Assembly: GCA_902363735.1 (NCBI GenBank)
Contig: CABJBA010000007.1
Location: 62,001-126,000, forward strand
DNA length: 64,000 nucleotides
Origin: Clostridiaceae bacterium
GTDB lineage: Bacteria > Bacillota > Clostridia > Lachnospirales > Lachnospiraceae
Direction: 5' to 3'
Shown here: positions 42,795 to 51,621 of the stretch, piece after piece
Layout: each line of letters begins with the position of its first letter
Position numbering within the stretch: the first letter of the stretch is position 1
Position numbers and translations under genes: made by a program
The notes under the pieces: model-generated
Database searches by the model: none
The model's input: only the letters and a program-made list of their open reading frames with translations
What the model was told of the DNA's origin: nothing

Positions 42795-43601
42795 ATGGGC
42801 GAAATGATTTCTTCATTTGACGGAACAAAATTATTTTTAAACAAAGAAGTACCGGATGGGGCCCGTGCTGCTGCCGTTTTAGTACATGGCTTATGTGAGC
42901 ATCAGGGACGGTACGACTTTGTTGCAGAAATGCTTCACAAAGCCAAAATTGGAACTTATCGCTTTGACCACAGAGGTCACGGGCGTTCTGAAGGGGAAAG
43001 GACTCATTACGATGACTTTAACCAGCTTCTTGACGATACAAACGTGGTGGTTGACATGGCTTTGGAAGAAAATCCAGGCAGCCCTGTATTCCTCATCGGC
43101 CACAGCATGGGAGGCTTTACGGTATCCTTATACGGGGCTAAATATCCAGGTAAAAAGCTTAGAGGCATCATCACCAGCGGAGCTTTGACAAAGGATACCG
43201 CAGGCCTGATCACCGGTGTCCCCAAGGGCCTGGACCCACACATGATGCTTCCTAACGAACTGGGTGCAGGCGTGTGTTCTGTCCCAGAGGTGGTGGAATG
43301 GTACGGAAACGATCCTCATAATTCAAAAACCTTTACTGCAGGCTTATGCTATTCTATCTGCAGCGGCCTCACCTGGTTTGAAGAAAAGGTAAAGGAATTT
43401 CAATTTCCTGTTCTCATGCTTCATGGCGAAAAAGACGGCCTGGTAGGCGTCCAGGACACCTATGACTTTTTTTCCTGTGCCCCGTCTGCAGATAAGCAGA
43501 TGAAAATTTACGGCGGGCTGTTTCATGAGATATTTAACGAATATTGCAGGGATGAAGTGATTAAAGATGTGGTTTTGTGGATGGAAATGCGGATTTCCTG
43601 A
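42795..43601 (+). CDS. Alpha/beta hydrolase (monoacylglycerol-lipase-like)
   Basis: The 268-residue protein has the serine hydrolase_4 fold: HGLCEHQGRYDFVAEML (oxyanion region), YRFDHRGHGRSEGERTHYDD, nucleophile elbow GHSMGG (Ser about 100), the Asp in LMLHGEKDGLVG and the catalytic His in GLFHEIFNE. This resembles bacterial monoglyceride lipases and lysophospholipases. AGGGAGG precedes the start. It is co-directional with pta and followed by a strong terminator. The native substrate is unknown. Confidence 0.88.
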   Translation: MGEMISSFDGTKLFLNKEVPDGARAAAVLVHGLCEHQGRYDFVAEMLHKAKIGTYRFDHRGHGRSEGERTHYDDFNQLLDDTNVVVDMALEENPGSPVFLIGHSMGGFTVSLYGAKYPGKKLRGIITSGALTKDTAGLITGVPKGLDPHMMLPNELGAGVCSVPEVVEWYGNDPHNSKTFTAGLCYSICSGLTWFEEKVKEFQFPVLMLHGEKDGLVGVQDTYDFFSCAPSADKQMKIYGGLFHEIFNEYCRDEVIKDVVLWMEMRIS

Positions 43602-43618
43602 TGTGTTTTAAAGGATCA

Positions 43619-43666
43619 AGCCGTCTGCTGCGACTTATAAAAGTCGAAGCAGACGGCTCTCTTTTT
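43619..43666. terminator. Bidirectional terminator
   Basis: AGCCGTCTGCT pairs with AGCAGACGGCT around an inner CGACTT/AAGTCG stem, followed by CTCTTTTT. It separates the convergent hydrolase and thioesterase genes. Confidence 0.85.
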
Positions 43667-44096
43667 ATTTCTGCTCCTCACCACAGAGAGAAAGAAACAG
43701 ATCATATAATTCCGGAAGAGCCTTCTTCAAAGAAACCGGACGCTTTTTATTGCCATCAAAATAGCAGTGTCTGCTTTCCCCGGTCGCTCGCAGCTTCCCG
43801 CTTTCCCCATCGGTAATCAGGTACTTAACGGTCATTTTTGCAGGTGTCAGAGAGGTTATGGACACCTGGATGTTTACGGTGTCATGAAAGCGGACCATGG
43901 ACTTGTATTCACAGGAAATTCCAAGCAGTGCAAAGTCAATTCCAGAGCTTACGGCACGGTCATAACCAAAGCCCATCTGCTCCATAAAATCAACTCTGGC
44001 TTCTTCAAGCCAGTGAATATAATTGGCATGATGGATAATGCCCATCTGATCAGTTTCATAAAAATGTGCTTTTCTGGAGTATGGTTTAAGATTCAT
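43665..44096 (-). CDS. Acyl-CoA thioesterase (4HBT/YbgC-like hotdog)
   Basis: The 143-residue hotdog-fold protein has the YbgC-type motif YETDQMGIIHHANYIHWLEE near residues 12-31, including the catalytic Asp, and a beta-sheet rest (EYKSMVRFHDTVNIQVSITS). Members hydrolyse short acyl-CoA or acyl-ACP thioesters. The family often lies near acyl metabolism genes; here only the adjacent hydrolase gives context. Substrate is not predictable. AGGAGG precedes the start. Confidence 0.87.
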   Translation of the reverse strand: MNLKPYSRKAHFYETDQMGIIHHANYIHWLEEARVDFMEQMGFGYDRAVSSGIDFALLGISCEYKSMVRFHDTVNIQVSITSLTPAKMTVKYLITDGESGKLRATGESRHCYFDGNKKRPVSLKKALPELYDLFLSLCGEEQK

Positions 44097-44329
44097 AAGT
44101 ATTCCTCCTGCATAAATTAAAATTCTTTTATTTATAATATCACATTTATATAGTCAGGATATTGTTTTTTATTTATAACTTTTAAAATAAACCCATAACC
44201 CATTTACTTTTTATTGTAATTTATTTATTTTTGTTATACACTAAGCTGATTACATATAGATATTTTTAATAATTCTATGATTTTTTGCTATTACGAGAGA
44301 ACAACCATTAATCACGGATTTCAGGAGAC

Positions 44330-45259
44330 ATGAACATGAATGCATTGAAAGAAGTAAACACGAAAAGTATTATCCAGGTTTTAACATGTTATATTCATTG
44401 GGGAGTGCTTCCGGTTTTCTGGAAAACCCTCACTGTACTTGCACCATTTTATATACTTGCTTCCAGGATTGTGTGGTCGGCTATCTTCTGTTTCATTATA
44501 ATCCTCTGCCTGAATAAAACCGGAGAACTCAAAAAAACTTTATTAAATAAAAAACAGATGATACTTTTAATATGTTCGGGTACTATGATAGCAATTAATT
44601 GGGGAACTTATATCTATGCCATTAACTCAGGGCATATACTTGATTCCAGTCTCGCCTACTACATGAATCCACTCCTGTCCATAGCATTGGGGTTTGCAGT
44701 ATTCAAAGAAAAACTCCATAAGTTTCAATGGATAGCGATTGGCATTGCTGCCTCCGGAATTATGATTGCAATCATAGCCTATGGAACTTTTCCATATTTT
44801 GCTTTGATGATCGGGGGTTCTTTTGCAATCTACAGTGCTATTAAAAAAAATGTCACCTGCGATGGGCTCACATCCACATTAATTGAGGCACTGCTTCTGC
44901 TTCCCTTCGCTGTCTTGTACATTGTAATGTCCGAACGAGGAAACTCCGGTGCTGCCGGAACTCTCCATGGTCTGCAACTTTTACTTTTACCGGCTGCGGG
45001 AATTTTGACCTCCCTCCCTCTCCTTGCTTTTTCAAATGGAATAACCAACATTCCCATGTCCCTATCAGGAATACTTATGTATGTTAATCCCACCTTACAG
45101 CTTCTTATTGGGGTCATCTTATATCATGAAACCTTTGACCTGGCAAAAGGAATCATGTTTATATCTGTTTGGGCAGCGCTTATACTATTCCTTCATTCAG
45201 GAAAAAGTGAATCAGAAAAAATTGATTTACCCGTTGAACAGCAGAAGAAGTGTGTGTAA
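44330..45259 (+). CDS. rarD: RarD/EamA-family transporter
   Basis: The 309-residue protein has ten hydrophobic helices and typical RarD segments: YIHWGVLPVFWKTL near the start, ASRIVWSAIFCF, NWGTYIYAINSGHILDSSLA with YYMNPLL, and LTSLPLLAFSNG. RarD proteins are drug/metabolite transporter relatives of uncertain substrate. Two ATGs 6 bases apart follow AGGAGA; the second (44336) has better spacing. It is monocistronic between two leftward blocks. Confidence 0.9.
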   Translation: MNMNALKEVNTKSIIQVLTCYIHWGVLPVFWKTLTVLAPFYILASRIVWSAIFCFIIILCLNKTGELKKTLLNKKQMILLICSGTMIAINWGTYIYAINSGHILDSSLAYYMNPLLSIALGFAVFKEKLHKFQWIAIGIAASGIMIAIIAYGTFPYFALMIGGSFAIYSAIKKNVTCDGLTSTLIEALLLLPFAVLYIVMSERGNSGAAGTLHGLQLLLLPAAGILTSLPLLAFSNGITNIPMSLSGILMYVNPTLQLLIGVILYHETFDLAKGIMFISVWAALILFLHSGKSESEKIDLPVEQQKKCV

Positions 45260-45310
45260 TAAAAATACTGGCGGGAAAAAGCTTCTGCAGTGAAGTTGTT
45301 TATTTTGAAT

Positions 45311-46774
45311 CTATGGATATTTTTCCATGAATTTATCCAACTGCCTCTGCTTCTCTACGATCACCCGATCAATTCCCGCCGCCTCCAGTTCCTGATTAAA
45401 AGATTCAATTCCAGATTTTGTCCATAGTTCACCACAAAGAAGTGCATTCTCATATTTATCAATAATGTATTGGCAGGCATCCACTTCCACCCTTACTTCA
45501 GATACGTCAAACAAAAAACCCAGCGCAGGAGAATCCTTAACCGGTTCATCCCAGAACACCACATGATCCAGCAACCCATCCTCTTCCTGCCATTGTTCAA
45601 TTTCAACGCCCACCGGCCAACTCCAGACCTTGGAGGTCCACTGCTCAACAGGGGCATAATCTGGGTTATTTGCTGGTTTTACATATCCATCACTGGCAAC
45701 TTCATAATCGATGCCTTCCTGACCATACGCCAGTAAGCGGGATATTTCTACATCTGTATACATCAGATTCAACACCTTCATTGCCAGTTCCGGATTCTTA
45801 CTGTCCCGGCTGATACACCAGATCATATTACAACTATCTGAGTCAGCTATCCGAGGAGCCAGCTGAACAGCAGCCATGGGATATTCCACATATCTGGCTA
45901 TATTAAAAATTGAAATCTCTGAAAGATTTAAAAAACTGCCAAAAGAATCTCCCTGAGCGAGATAACTCTGTCTGTCTTCCTTTCCCATATAGGCCTTTTC
46001 CATGAACAGTCCCTGTTGATTCCATTCCCGCATCTGAATACACAGATTATAAAAATATTCCGACTTATAAAAGTTTTCAACTACGCTGCTGTCTTTGTCT
46101 TTATCCACCAATACGCCAATGTTATTGCCCAGCCGGTCCTGGATCATACGAGGGATAATTCTGCCTCCATGAGGTACAATCATATTCATATCGGGATAAT
46201 ATTCTTTGACTAAAAGCAGCATTTCATGAAGCTGATCCATGGTTTTAATTGAGCGCCAGTCAATTCCCAGTTTCTCGGCAATATCACGGCGAAATACAAA
46301 TCCCATACATTTGCTGTCAGAAGTACAGGAGGGAATCCCGTAAATTTTGTCATTTAAATATGCGATCAGCCACTCCTTGTCGCGGATATAGGAACTAAGA
46401 TTGTTTTTATAAGGTTTTAGAAGATTATCAATCCCGACCACGGCTCCCATACTAATCCAACGCTCATAAGAATCTAACTCAAAAGCTGCAAACACATCCG
46501 GCAATTGTCCTGAATGATATAGGACCGACAATTCTTCCTCATAGTCATTCATCTTATAGCCGATAACCTTAACATTACATCCTGCCTTTTCTCTGGTAAT
46601 CCGGCTGATTTCTTCTGAAATACGCTGATTGGCCTCTGCAGATGCCGTATGGACGGAACAGATTGTTATGGTTGGATATTCTCCGGCATCCATTACCTTT
46701 TCTCCCCGGCCGACCGCCAGACCTGCGAGAATTAATAAAACAACAGCCAACATTACTCCTGCTTTTTTACCCAT
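45311..46774 (-). CDS. Solute-binding protein of the DUF3502 type coupled to a sensor pair
   Basis: The 487-residue protein has an N-terminal hydrophobic helix (AGVMLAVVLLILAGLAVG) but no lipobox Cys, then a family-1-like solute-binding fold (PTITICSVHTASAEANQRIS, LPDVFAAFELDSYERWISMG, IYGIPSCTSDSKCMGFVFRR) and the DUF3502-like C-terminus (LGFLFDVSEVRVEVDACQYI, AAGIDRVIVEKQRQLDKFM). Its start overlaps the regulator stop by one base (TAATG), after GGAGGAG. No dedicated permease genes follow it, unlike normal importer binding proteins. It is last in the long sulfatase operon. A role as ligand-binding arm of the histidine kinase is inferred. Confidence 0.83.
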   Translation of the reverse strand: MGKKAGVMLAVVLLILAGLAVGRGEKVMDAGEYPTITICSVHTASAEANQRISEEISRITREKAGCNVKVIGYKMNDYEEELSVLYHSGQLPDVFAAFELDSYERWISMGAVVGIDNLLKPYKNNLSSYIRDKEWLIAYLNDKIYGIPSCTSDSKCMGFVFRRDIAEKLGIDWRSIKTMDQLHEMLLLVKEYYPDMNMIVPHGGRIIPRMIQDRLGNNIGVLVDKDKDSSVVENFYKSEYFYNLCIQMREWNQQGLFMEKAYMGKEDRQSYLAQGDSFGSFLNLSEISIFNIARYVEYPMAAVQLAPRIADSDSCNMIWCISRDSKNPELAMKVLNLMYTDVEISRLLAYGQEGIDYEVASDGYVKPANNPDYAPVEQWTSKVWSWPVGVEIEQWQEEDGLLDHVVFWDEPVKDSPALGFLFDVSEVRVEVDACQYIIDKYENALLCGELWTKSGIESFNQELEAAGIDRVIVEKQRQLDKFMEKYP

Positions 46775-48351
46775 TACTCCTCCTCGGCTTCGCCCCGCCG
46801 TTTTTCCTGCGGTGTTACCCCCATAATTTTCTTATAGCTATAAGAAAAATGAGAAAAATTGCTGTACCCCACTTTAGCCGCAATCAGACTGATTGGCAGT
46901 CTTGTTGATTGAATTAATGTCTGTGCTTCTTTCATTTTTGTTTTAATTATAAATTCTTTTAAGGTCATTCCTGTTTCCCTCTTAAAGATGCGGGTCAAAT
47001 AATCAGGATTTAAGTGAATATAGTGGGCAATATCGTCCCGCATAATCTGCTCCTCCATATGGTCAGTAATATAATTTACTACTTTCTCAATTAGTTCCTC
47101 TGGTACCGTCTCCTCCAGGTTTCCATCAAAGCGTCTGATTACATAACTAATCAGGGCTTTCATCTGATCAACGCTTCTCATTCCGTCCAGATAAAGCTGG
47201 AACTCCTCCTGTGTAGAAAACAGTTTCTTAAAAAAACCATCTCCATTCTGGGAGGCATAATAAACAGACTGTAAAAAATCCTGATAAAATTCCCGAAGTG
47301 TATTACGGTTCATAACTTCACTTTCAACCAGACGATCCAGACACCTACTGGCATCCTCTGCAACCGCCTGGGTATGTCCTTCTTTTAATAACTCTGACCA
47401 TCTACGTACTTCCGGCACCCGGTAAGAAATCCCTTTATTGGTTTTCCGCGGTCCGGAATAAACACCATTGGATAAAGAAACATTATCATCACGATAATTA
47501 ATTAATTTTTTCCAGGTTTTTTCCATATCCTGAAACGGAGATGGCGTTACCATATAAATAGCGGTTTCACACTTAAAAAACTGCTGGTAAAAGCTGTTGA
47601 TAAATTGCAGCCGGCAATCCATTGTATCCTCATCCGGCAGTTTATCCCCCCATATCACCATACCAAAGCATGGATAATCTGCAACAAAAACAATGACCTG
47701 CAGCCAATTTTGTTCAAATGTTTCAGCTGCAATATTTTCCATTGTATCTGACAGCAGCCTTGGCTGCCATACCTCCGGACTGTTCCAGCGGATAATTTGT
47801 ATCAATAATAAGTATACCGTCTGCTCCATTACCGGAACTTTCCCTTTTTCCTGAAGCTTAAAAAACTGCCTTGCGCTCACTACACCAGTCAAATAATTTC
47901 TCAGACTATTGCGAATCAGGTTTTTTTCCTGCTTTTTATACTCATCTCCCATTTGCTCCAATTCTTTTTTCTTAGCTGTTGCACATAATTCCTGAACTGC
48001 ACGCCGGACGCTCTCTTCAATCACTGGATAAGAAGCCGGCTGTAAAATATAATCTGCACATGCCAATTTCAATGCTTCCTGAGCGTAAGTAAAGTCAGCA
48101 TGAGCAGTAAGAACAATGCAGGAAATATGCTGGTAACACCTCTTTACCCAGCGGATCAGCTCAATTCCATTTTCCCCAGGCATTTCAATATCACAAAGTA
48201 TGATTTTAATATCTTCCTGGTGAATAATATCTTTAGCCTGATATGCACTAAGAGCAGTATAAACCTGATTAACACCAATACTGCGCCAGTTAATCCCCCA
48301 TTGCAGCCCCTCTGCTACACGATATTGATCATCAACAATCAATAATTTCAT
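46774..48351 (-). CDS. YesN-type AraC response regulator
   Basis: The 525-residue protein has a receiver (MKLLIVDDQYRVAEGLQWGI, phosphoacceptor in IILCDIEMPGENGIELI, VLTAHADFTYAQEALKL), a long linker, and an AraC double helix-turn-helix at the C-terminus (LNPDYLTRIFKRETGMTLKE, KVGYSNFSHFSYSYKKIMGV). It pairs with the YesM-type kinase whose stop overlaps its start by one base. Such pairs control transport and degradation of polysaccharides in Firmicutes. The likely target is the operon starting at 57937. Confidence 0.92.
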   Translation of the reverse strand: MKLLIVDDQYRVAEGLQWGINWRSIGVNQVYTALSAYQAKDIIHQEDIKIILCDIEMPGENGIELIRWVKRCYQHISCIVLTAHADFTYAQEALKLACADYILQPASYPVIEESVRRAVQELCATAKKKELEQMGDEYKKQEKNLIRNSLRNYLTGVVSARQFFKLQEKGKVPVMEQTVYLLLIQIIRWNSPEVWQPRLLSDTMENIAAETFEQNWLQVIVFVADYPCFGMVIWGDKLPDEDTMDCRLQFINSFYQQFFKCETAIYMVTPSPFQDMEKTWKKLINYRDDNVSLSNGVYSGPRKTNKGISYRVPEVRRWSELLKEGHTQAVAEDASRCLDRLVESEVMNRNTLREFYQDFLQSVYYASQNGDGFFKKLFSTQEEFQLYLDGMRSVDQMKALISYVIRRFDGNLEETVPEELIEKVVNYITDHMEEQIMRDDIAHYIHLNPDYLTRIFKRETGMTLKEFIIKTKMKEAQTLIQSTRLPISLIAAKVGYSNFSHFSYSYKKIMGVTPQEKRRGEAEEE

Positions 48352-50111
48352 TATTCTTCCCCTTCCGTATATGGAAAAAACAGTTCAACCAGCGCCCCTT
48401 CCCGGTTTCGGAATGCGGCTGCAAAATCATCTCCGTAGCGGAGCCGGAAACGTCTCAGCACATTATAAATTCCAACATGTTTTTTCCCTTTCCCATCAAC
48501 CATTACCTCTTCTTTATTAATACATTTTATTACCGACCTGTCAAATCCCGGTCCGTTGTCTGCAGCCATTATGTGTACCAGAACCTTCTCAGTTGTGACA
48601 ATACGGTTTACTTTAAGCACCAGCTTCAGCTTTTGACCAGGTACAAAACCATAATTAATACTATTTTCTATAAAGGTTAACAGGCTGATTGGTGGAATCA
48701 GAATATTGGTGAGCATAGCATCATAAGTAATGGAAAATTCAATACTTTGATGTTGGTTTAATGAAAATAAGTCTACATAATTTTTGCACACCTCCAATTC
48801 TTTTTGAAGGGGAACACAATCTTTACTAATTGTAAAAATATAACGCAGGTAATTTGATAAATGTAAAATTGTCTGCTGAATTTCTTTATTTTGACCGGAC
48901 TCTGCCATACCATATATGTTCTTTAAGCAGTTAAGATAGAAATGAGGGCGTATCTGAGATTGCAGTAATTGGTATTCTGTATTCTGCTTTTCCAACTCCT
49001 TTTCATAAGAAGCAATTTTCAATTCAGAAATCTCATCAATCATCTGGTTAAACATATCATTTACCTGACAAAATTCCTCCACTGCATAGGTATCCACATG
49101 AGCAGATAAATCACCGCTGCGGATGGCTTCAATTGTTCTGGTAAGATGAGAAATGGGATTGACTACCAGTTTCCACATCCAAATTGAAACAAAAGGAACT
49201 GCCACAACCGCCATTGCTGCACAGATAAGAACAATAACGTGGAACAAATTCATCTCATTTAATATCCCGTCATAAGGTCTTGCATATATCAGTGTAATGT
49301 AACCGGACTGCTCAGAAATCACAAGATACTTCTTAGTCGTCCCGGTAATCAGATAACTGTCACTGGCTTTAAGAAACTCATCAGGCTTAAGTCCAAGTTT
49401 TAAATCCGGATAAATCATTACTTTTCCATTGCCAAATATCAAAGATCCATTCATACGGTAATCCTGAACTGCAATAGTATTCAGCCGCTCTAAATCAATT
49501 ACAGCAATGCAGTAAACAGTGCGGTACTTCATTCCCCGCATGAGGTAATCTCTCCCGCCAATAGAATAGAAAAACCACTTGGACAAATCAAAATCCCCCT
49601 GGTTAATCAGCCGCTTAATCTCCGGTTCCAGATTTTTCTGAGCTTGGATCCGCTGGGCAGCCGTAATCTCGTAATAAGCATTATACTCTCCAGTATACCA
49701 GTTGTTTACCGGACTGTAGAAAGCCATTGTATATAGATTCTGATTGGCGGTCAGATTAGACTTTAAAACCTGCTGGACCTGATAAGACTTATTGTACATC
49801 TCATTAAGCATCAGTTCCACAGAAAAACTTTGAAACTGGACGTTTCCTGCTACCACCCCAGACATTACCCGCTCCGTTGCTTTCATAGTACTTTCCAGAT
49901 GGCTTTTAAATATTTCCAGCTGGCTCCTGGAAGACTGACTGGAAGAAATCTCCACACTGCGGGCAATATAACTGGAATAAAAGACCAGTATAATTGCTAA
50001 AGGAATCATAATCCCTAAAAATAAACCCGGAATCATATTTTTTAAAGACACGCGATGGATTTTCTTCATACTCTGTCTATCTATCAATTTTGTAATGCTA
50101 AAAACATTCAT
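48351..50111 (-). CDS. YesM-type sensor histidine kinase
   Basis: The start MNVFSITKLIDRQS (50111) follows GGACGG; starts at 50219 or 50069 are alternatives. The 586-residue protein has an N-terminal helix (MIPGLFLGIMIPLAIILVFY), an extracellular dCache-like domain, a second helix (HVIVLICAAMAVVAVPFVSI), a HAMP region and a LytS/YesM-type kinase core: the His in QSQIRPHFYLNCLKN and the HATPase G-box AADNGPGFD. It is encoded in a tight triplet with its regulator and a solute-binding protein (two TAATG overlaps). Confidence 0.91.
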   Translation of the reverse strand: MNVFSITKLIDRQSMKKIHRVSLKNMIPGLFLGIMIPLAIILVFYSSYIARSVEISSSQSSRSQLEIFKSHLESTMKATERVMSGVVAGNVQFQSFSVELMLNEMYNKSYQVQQVLKSNLTANQNLYTMAFYSPVNNWYTGEYNAYYEITAAQRIQAQKNLEPEIKRLINQGDFDLSKWFFYSIGGRDYLMRGMKYRTVYCIAVIDLERLNTIAVQDYRMNGSLIFGNGKVMIYPDLKLGLKPDEFLKASDSYLITGTTKKYLVISEQSGYITLIYARPYDGILNEMNLFHVIVLICAAMAVVAVPFVSIWMWKLVVNPISHLTRTIEAIRSGDLSAHVDTYAVEEFCQVNDMFNQMIDEISELKIASYEKELEKQNTEYQLLQSQIRPHFYLNCLKNIYGMAESGQNKEIQQTILHLSNYLRYIFTISKDCVPLQKELEVCKNYVDLFSLNQHQSIEFSITYDAMLTNILIPPISLLTFIENSINYGFVPGQKLKLVLKVNRIVTTEKVLVHIMAADNGPGFDRSVIKCINKEEVMVDGKGKKHVGIYNVLRRFRLRYGDDFAAAFRNREGALVELFFPYTEGEE

Positions 50112-50249
50112 ACACGTTTCCGTCCTCACTTTACAGCACTTATTAAATACATGACAAAAAGGGCCAAACGATAAATCAATCCGGTTTGCCCTCTTTATAC
50201 ATACAGTTTCTTTCTCCAAACTGAAGTCATTCTTTATGATAATACCAAC

Positions 50250-51608
50250 TTAGTTTTGCTTCAGATCAGGTATTTCTTTTCGATATTGCAATACGATCTC
50301 ATCCTTGGTATTCTCCATATATTTCAGCATTTTTTGACGGTAATAATACACAGTTTCCTGATATTCAGGCTTGTTAATTAAGTTCTCCAGGGCATCCGGA
50401 TCTCTCCTCAAATCATATAATTCTTCCTTAACCCGATAATCATACATTTGAACACGGACAGCTACGGTTTCATCGGTTTTTGATTCTTCCACCATTGCCT
50501 GATAAGTTCGCCCGAATTTTGATTCATTCATGAACTGATAACTTCCATCTGACCAGTCATTAAATATGTAAGCATACTTCGCATCTAAAATTGCACGCAT
50601 GGGATATAAATCATGTCTTGCTGTTGATGTGATCTGAGTATAAACATCTTCCCAGCCAGACTCCTTTTGTCCCTTTAATATCCCGGCATAAGAACGGCCA
50701 TCCATGTCTTCCGGAACAGGAAGTTCCAGTAACTCAAGCATTGTTGGCATGAAGTCGATTCCTGAGACATAGTGAACCCCATCCTTTTCTCCTGCTTTTG
50801 TTACGCCCGGTGCCTTGATAATCATCGGAGTACGATTACTATTCAAATAGCAGTTTGTTTTAGCAAATGGAAACGCCATCCCGTTATCACTTAGAAATAC
50901 AATAATTGTATCGTCATACAGCCCCGATTCCATTAATGCTGTAAGCACCATTCCCATAGTTTCATCGCAGCGGTGTACACTGGAAAAATACTCAGCTGCC
51001 TCTTTTCTGATCTCAGGAATATCAGGCAGAAAACCAGGTACTGCCACTTCTTCTGGCAAATAATAGCGGGAGGCATATGTATGATACCCATACTTTCTCA
51101 ACTCCTGGTCACTGCCTGCAAAGGGCCGGTGCGGATCGTGAGAATTGGCCATAAAGAAAAACGGCGAATTCTCTGTTTTTGCTTTATTAAAAAACTCTTT
51201 TGCCTTTTGGTAATAAATATAGGGGGCCCTGCCAAATAGATGTTTTGCATTAAAAACATCTCCCATGTAATCCCACTCAAATTTTTCAACCGGTTTGCAA
51301 TGCTCTTCTTTACCACAAATACCATTAATATAGCCATACTTATGAAGATATTCGGTTAAGGTAGTGACATCTGCAGCAATGGGGTGAAATCCTGGCGCAC
51401 CATTTCGATGAGGATATTTTCCTGTTAAAAGACACTCTCTCGATGGCATACAGATTGCGGCTGTTACATGTGCCCGTTCCATCTGCAGCCCTTCTGCAGC
51501 AAGCTTGTCCAGATTAGGAGTGATGTCCTCCACCGGACAGCCAAAAGCACCAAGAGAATTATAATTCATATCATCCGCCAATAAAAATAAAATATTTTTT
51601 TTATTCAT
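50250..51608 (-). CDS. Cys-type sulfatase 1
   Basis: The 452-residue protein has the alkaline-phosphatase-like sulfatase fold: metal-binding LLADDMNYNSLG at the N-terminus, the modification motif CMPSR (ITAAICMPSRECLLTGKYPH), FFFMANSHDPHRPFAG and VFLSDNGMAFPFAK. The Cys of C-x-P-S-R must be converted to formylglycine; in anaerobes this needs a radical SAM maturase (anSME), not encoded in the window. There is no signal peptide, so it probably acts on imported saccharides. Substrate is not predictable. Confidence 0.92.
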   Translation of the reverse strand: MNKKNILFLLADDMNYNSLGAFGCPVEDITPNLDKLAAEGLQMERAHVTAAICMPSRECLLTGKYPHRNGAPGFHPIAADVTTLTEYLHKYGYINGICGKEEHCKPVEKFEWDYMGDVFNAKHLFGRAPYIYYQKAKEFFNKAKTENSPFFFMANSHDPHRPFAGSDQELRKYGYHTYASRYYLPEEVAVPGFLPDIPEIRKEAAEYFSSVHRCDETMGMVLTALMESGLYDDTIIVFLSDNGMAFPFAKTNCYLNSNRTPMIIKAPGVTKAGEKDGVHYVSGIDFMPTMLELLELPVPEDMDGRSYAGILKGQKESGWEDVYTQITSTARHDLYPMRAILDAKYAYIFNDWSDGSYQFMNESKFGRTYQAMVEESKTDETVAVRVQMYDYRVKEELYDLRRDPDALENLINKPEYQETVYYYRQKMLKYMENTKDEIVLQYRKEIPDLKQN

Positions 51609-51621
51609 AAATATCCAGCTC

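Noticed and set aside
43665..44096. ackA next to pta
   Set aside because: The gene found near pta is a hotdog thioesterase; no acetate kinase motif occurs in the window.
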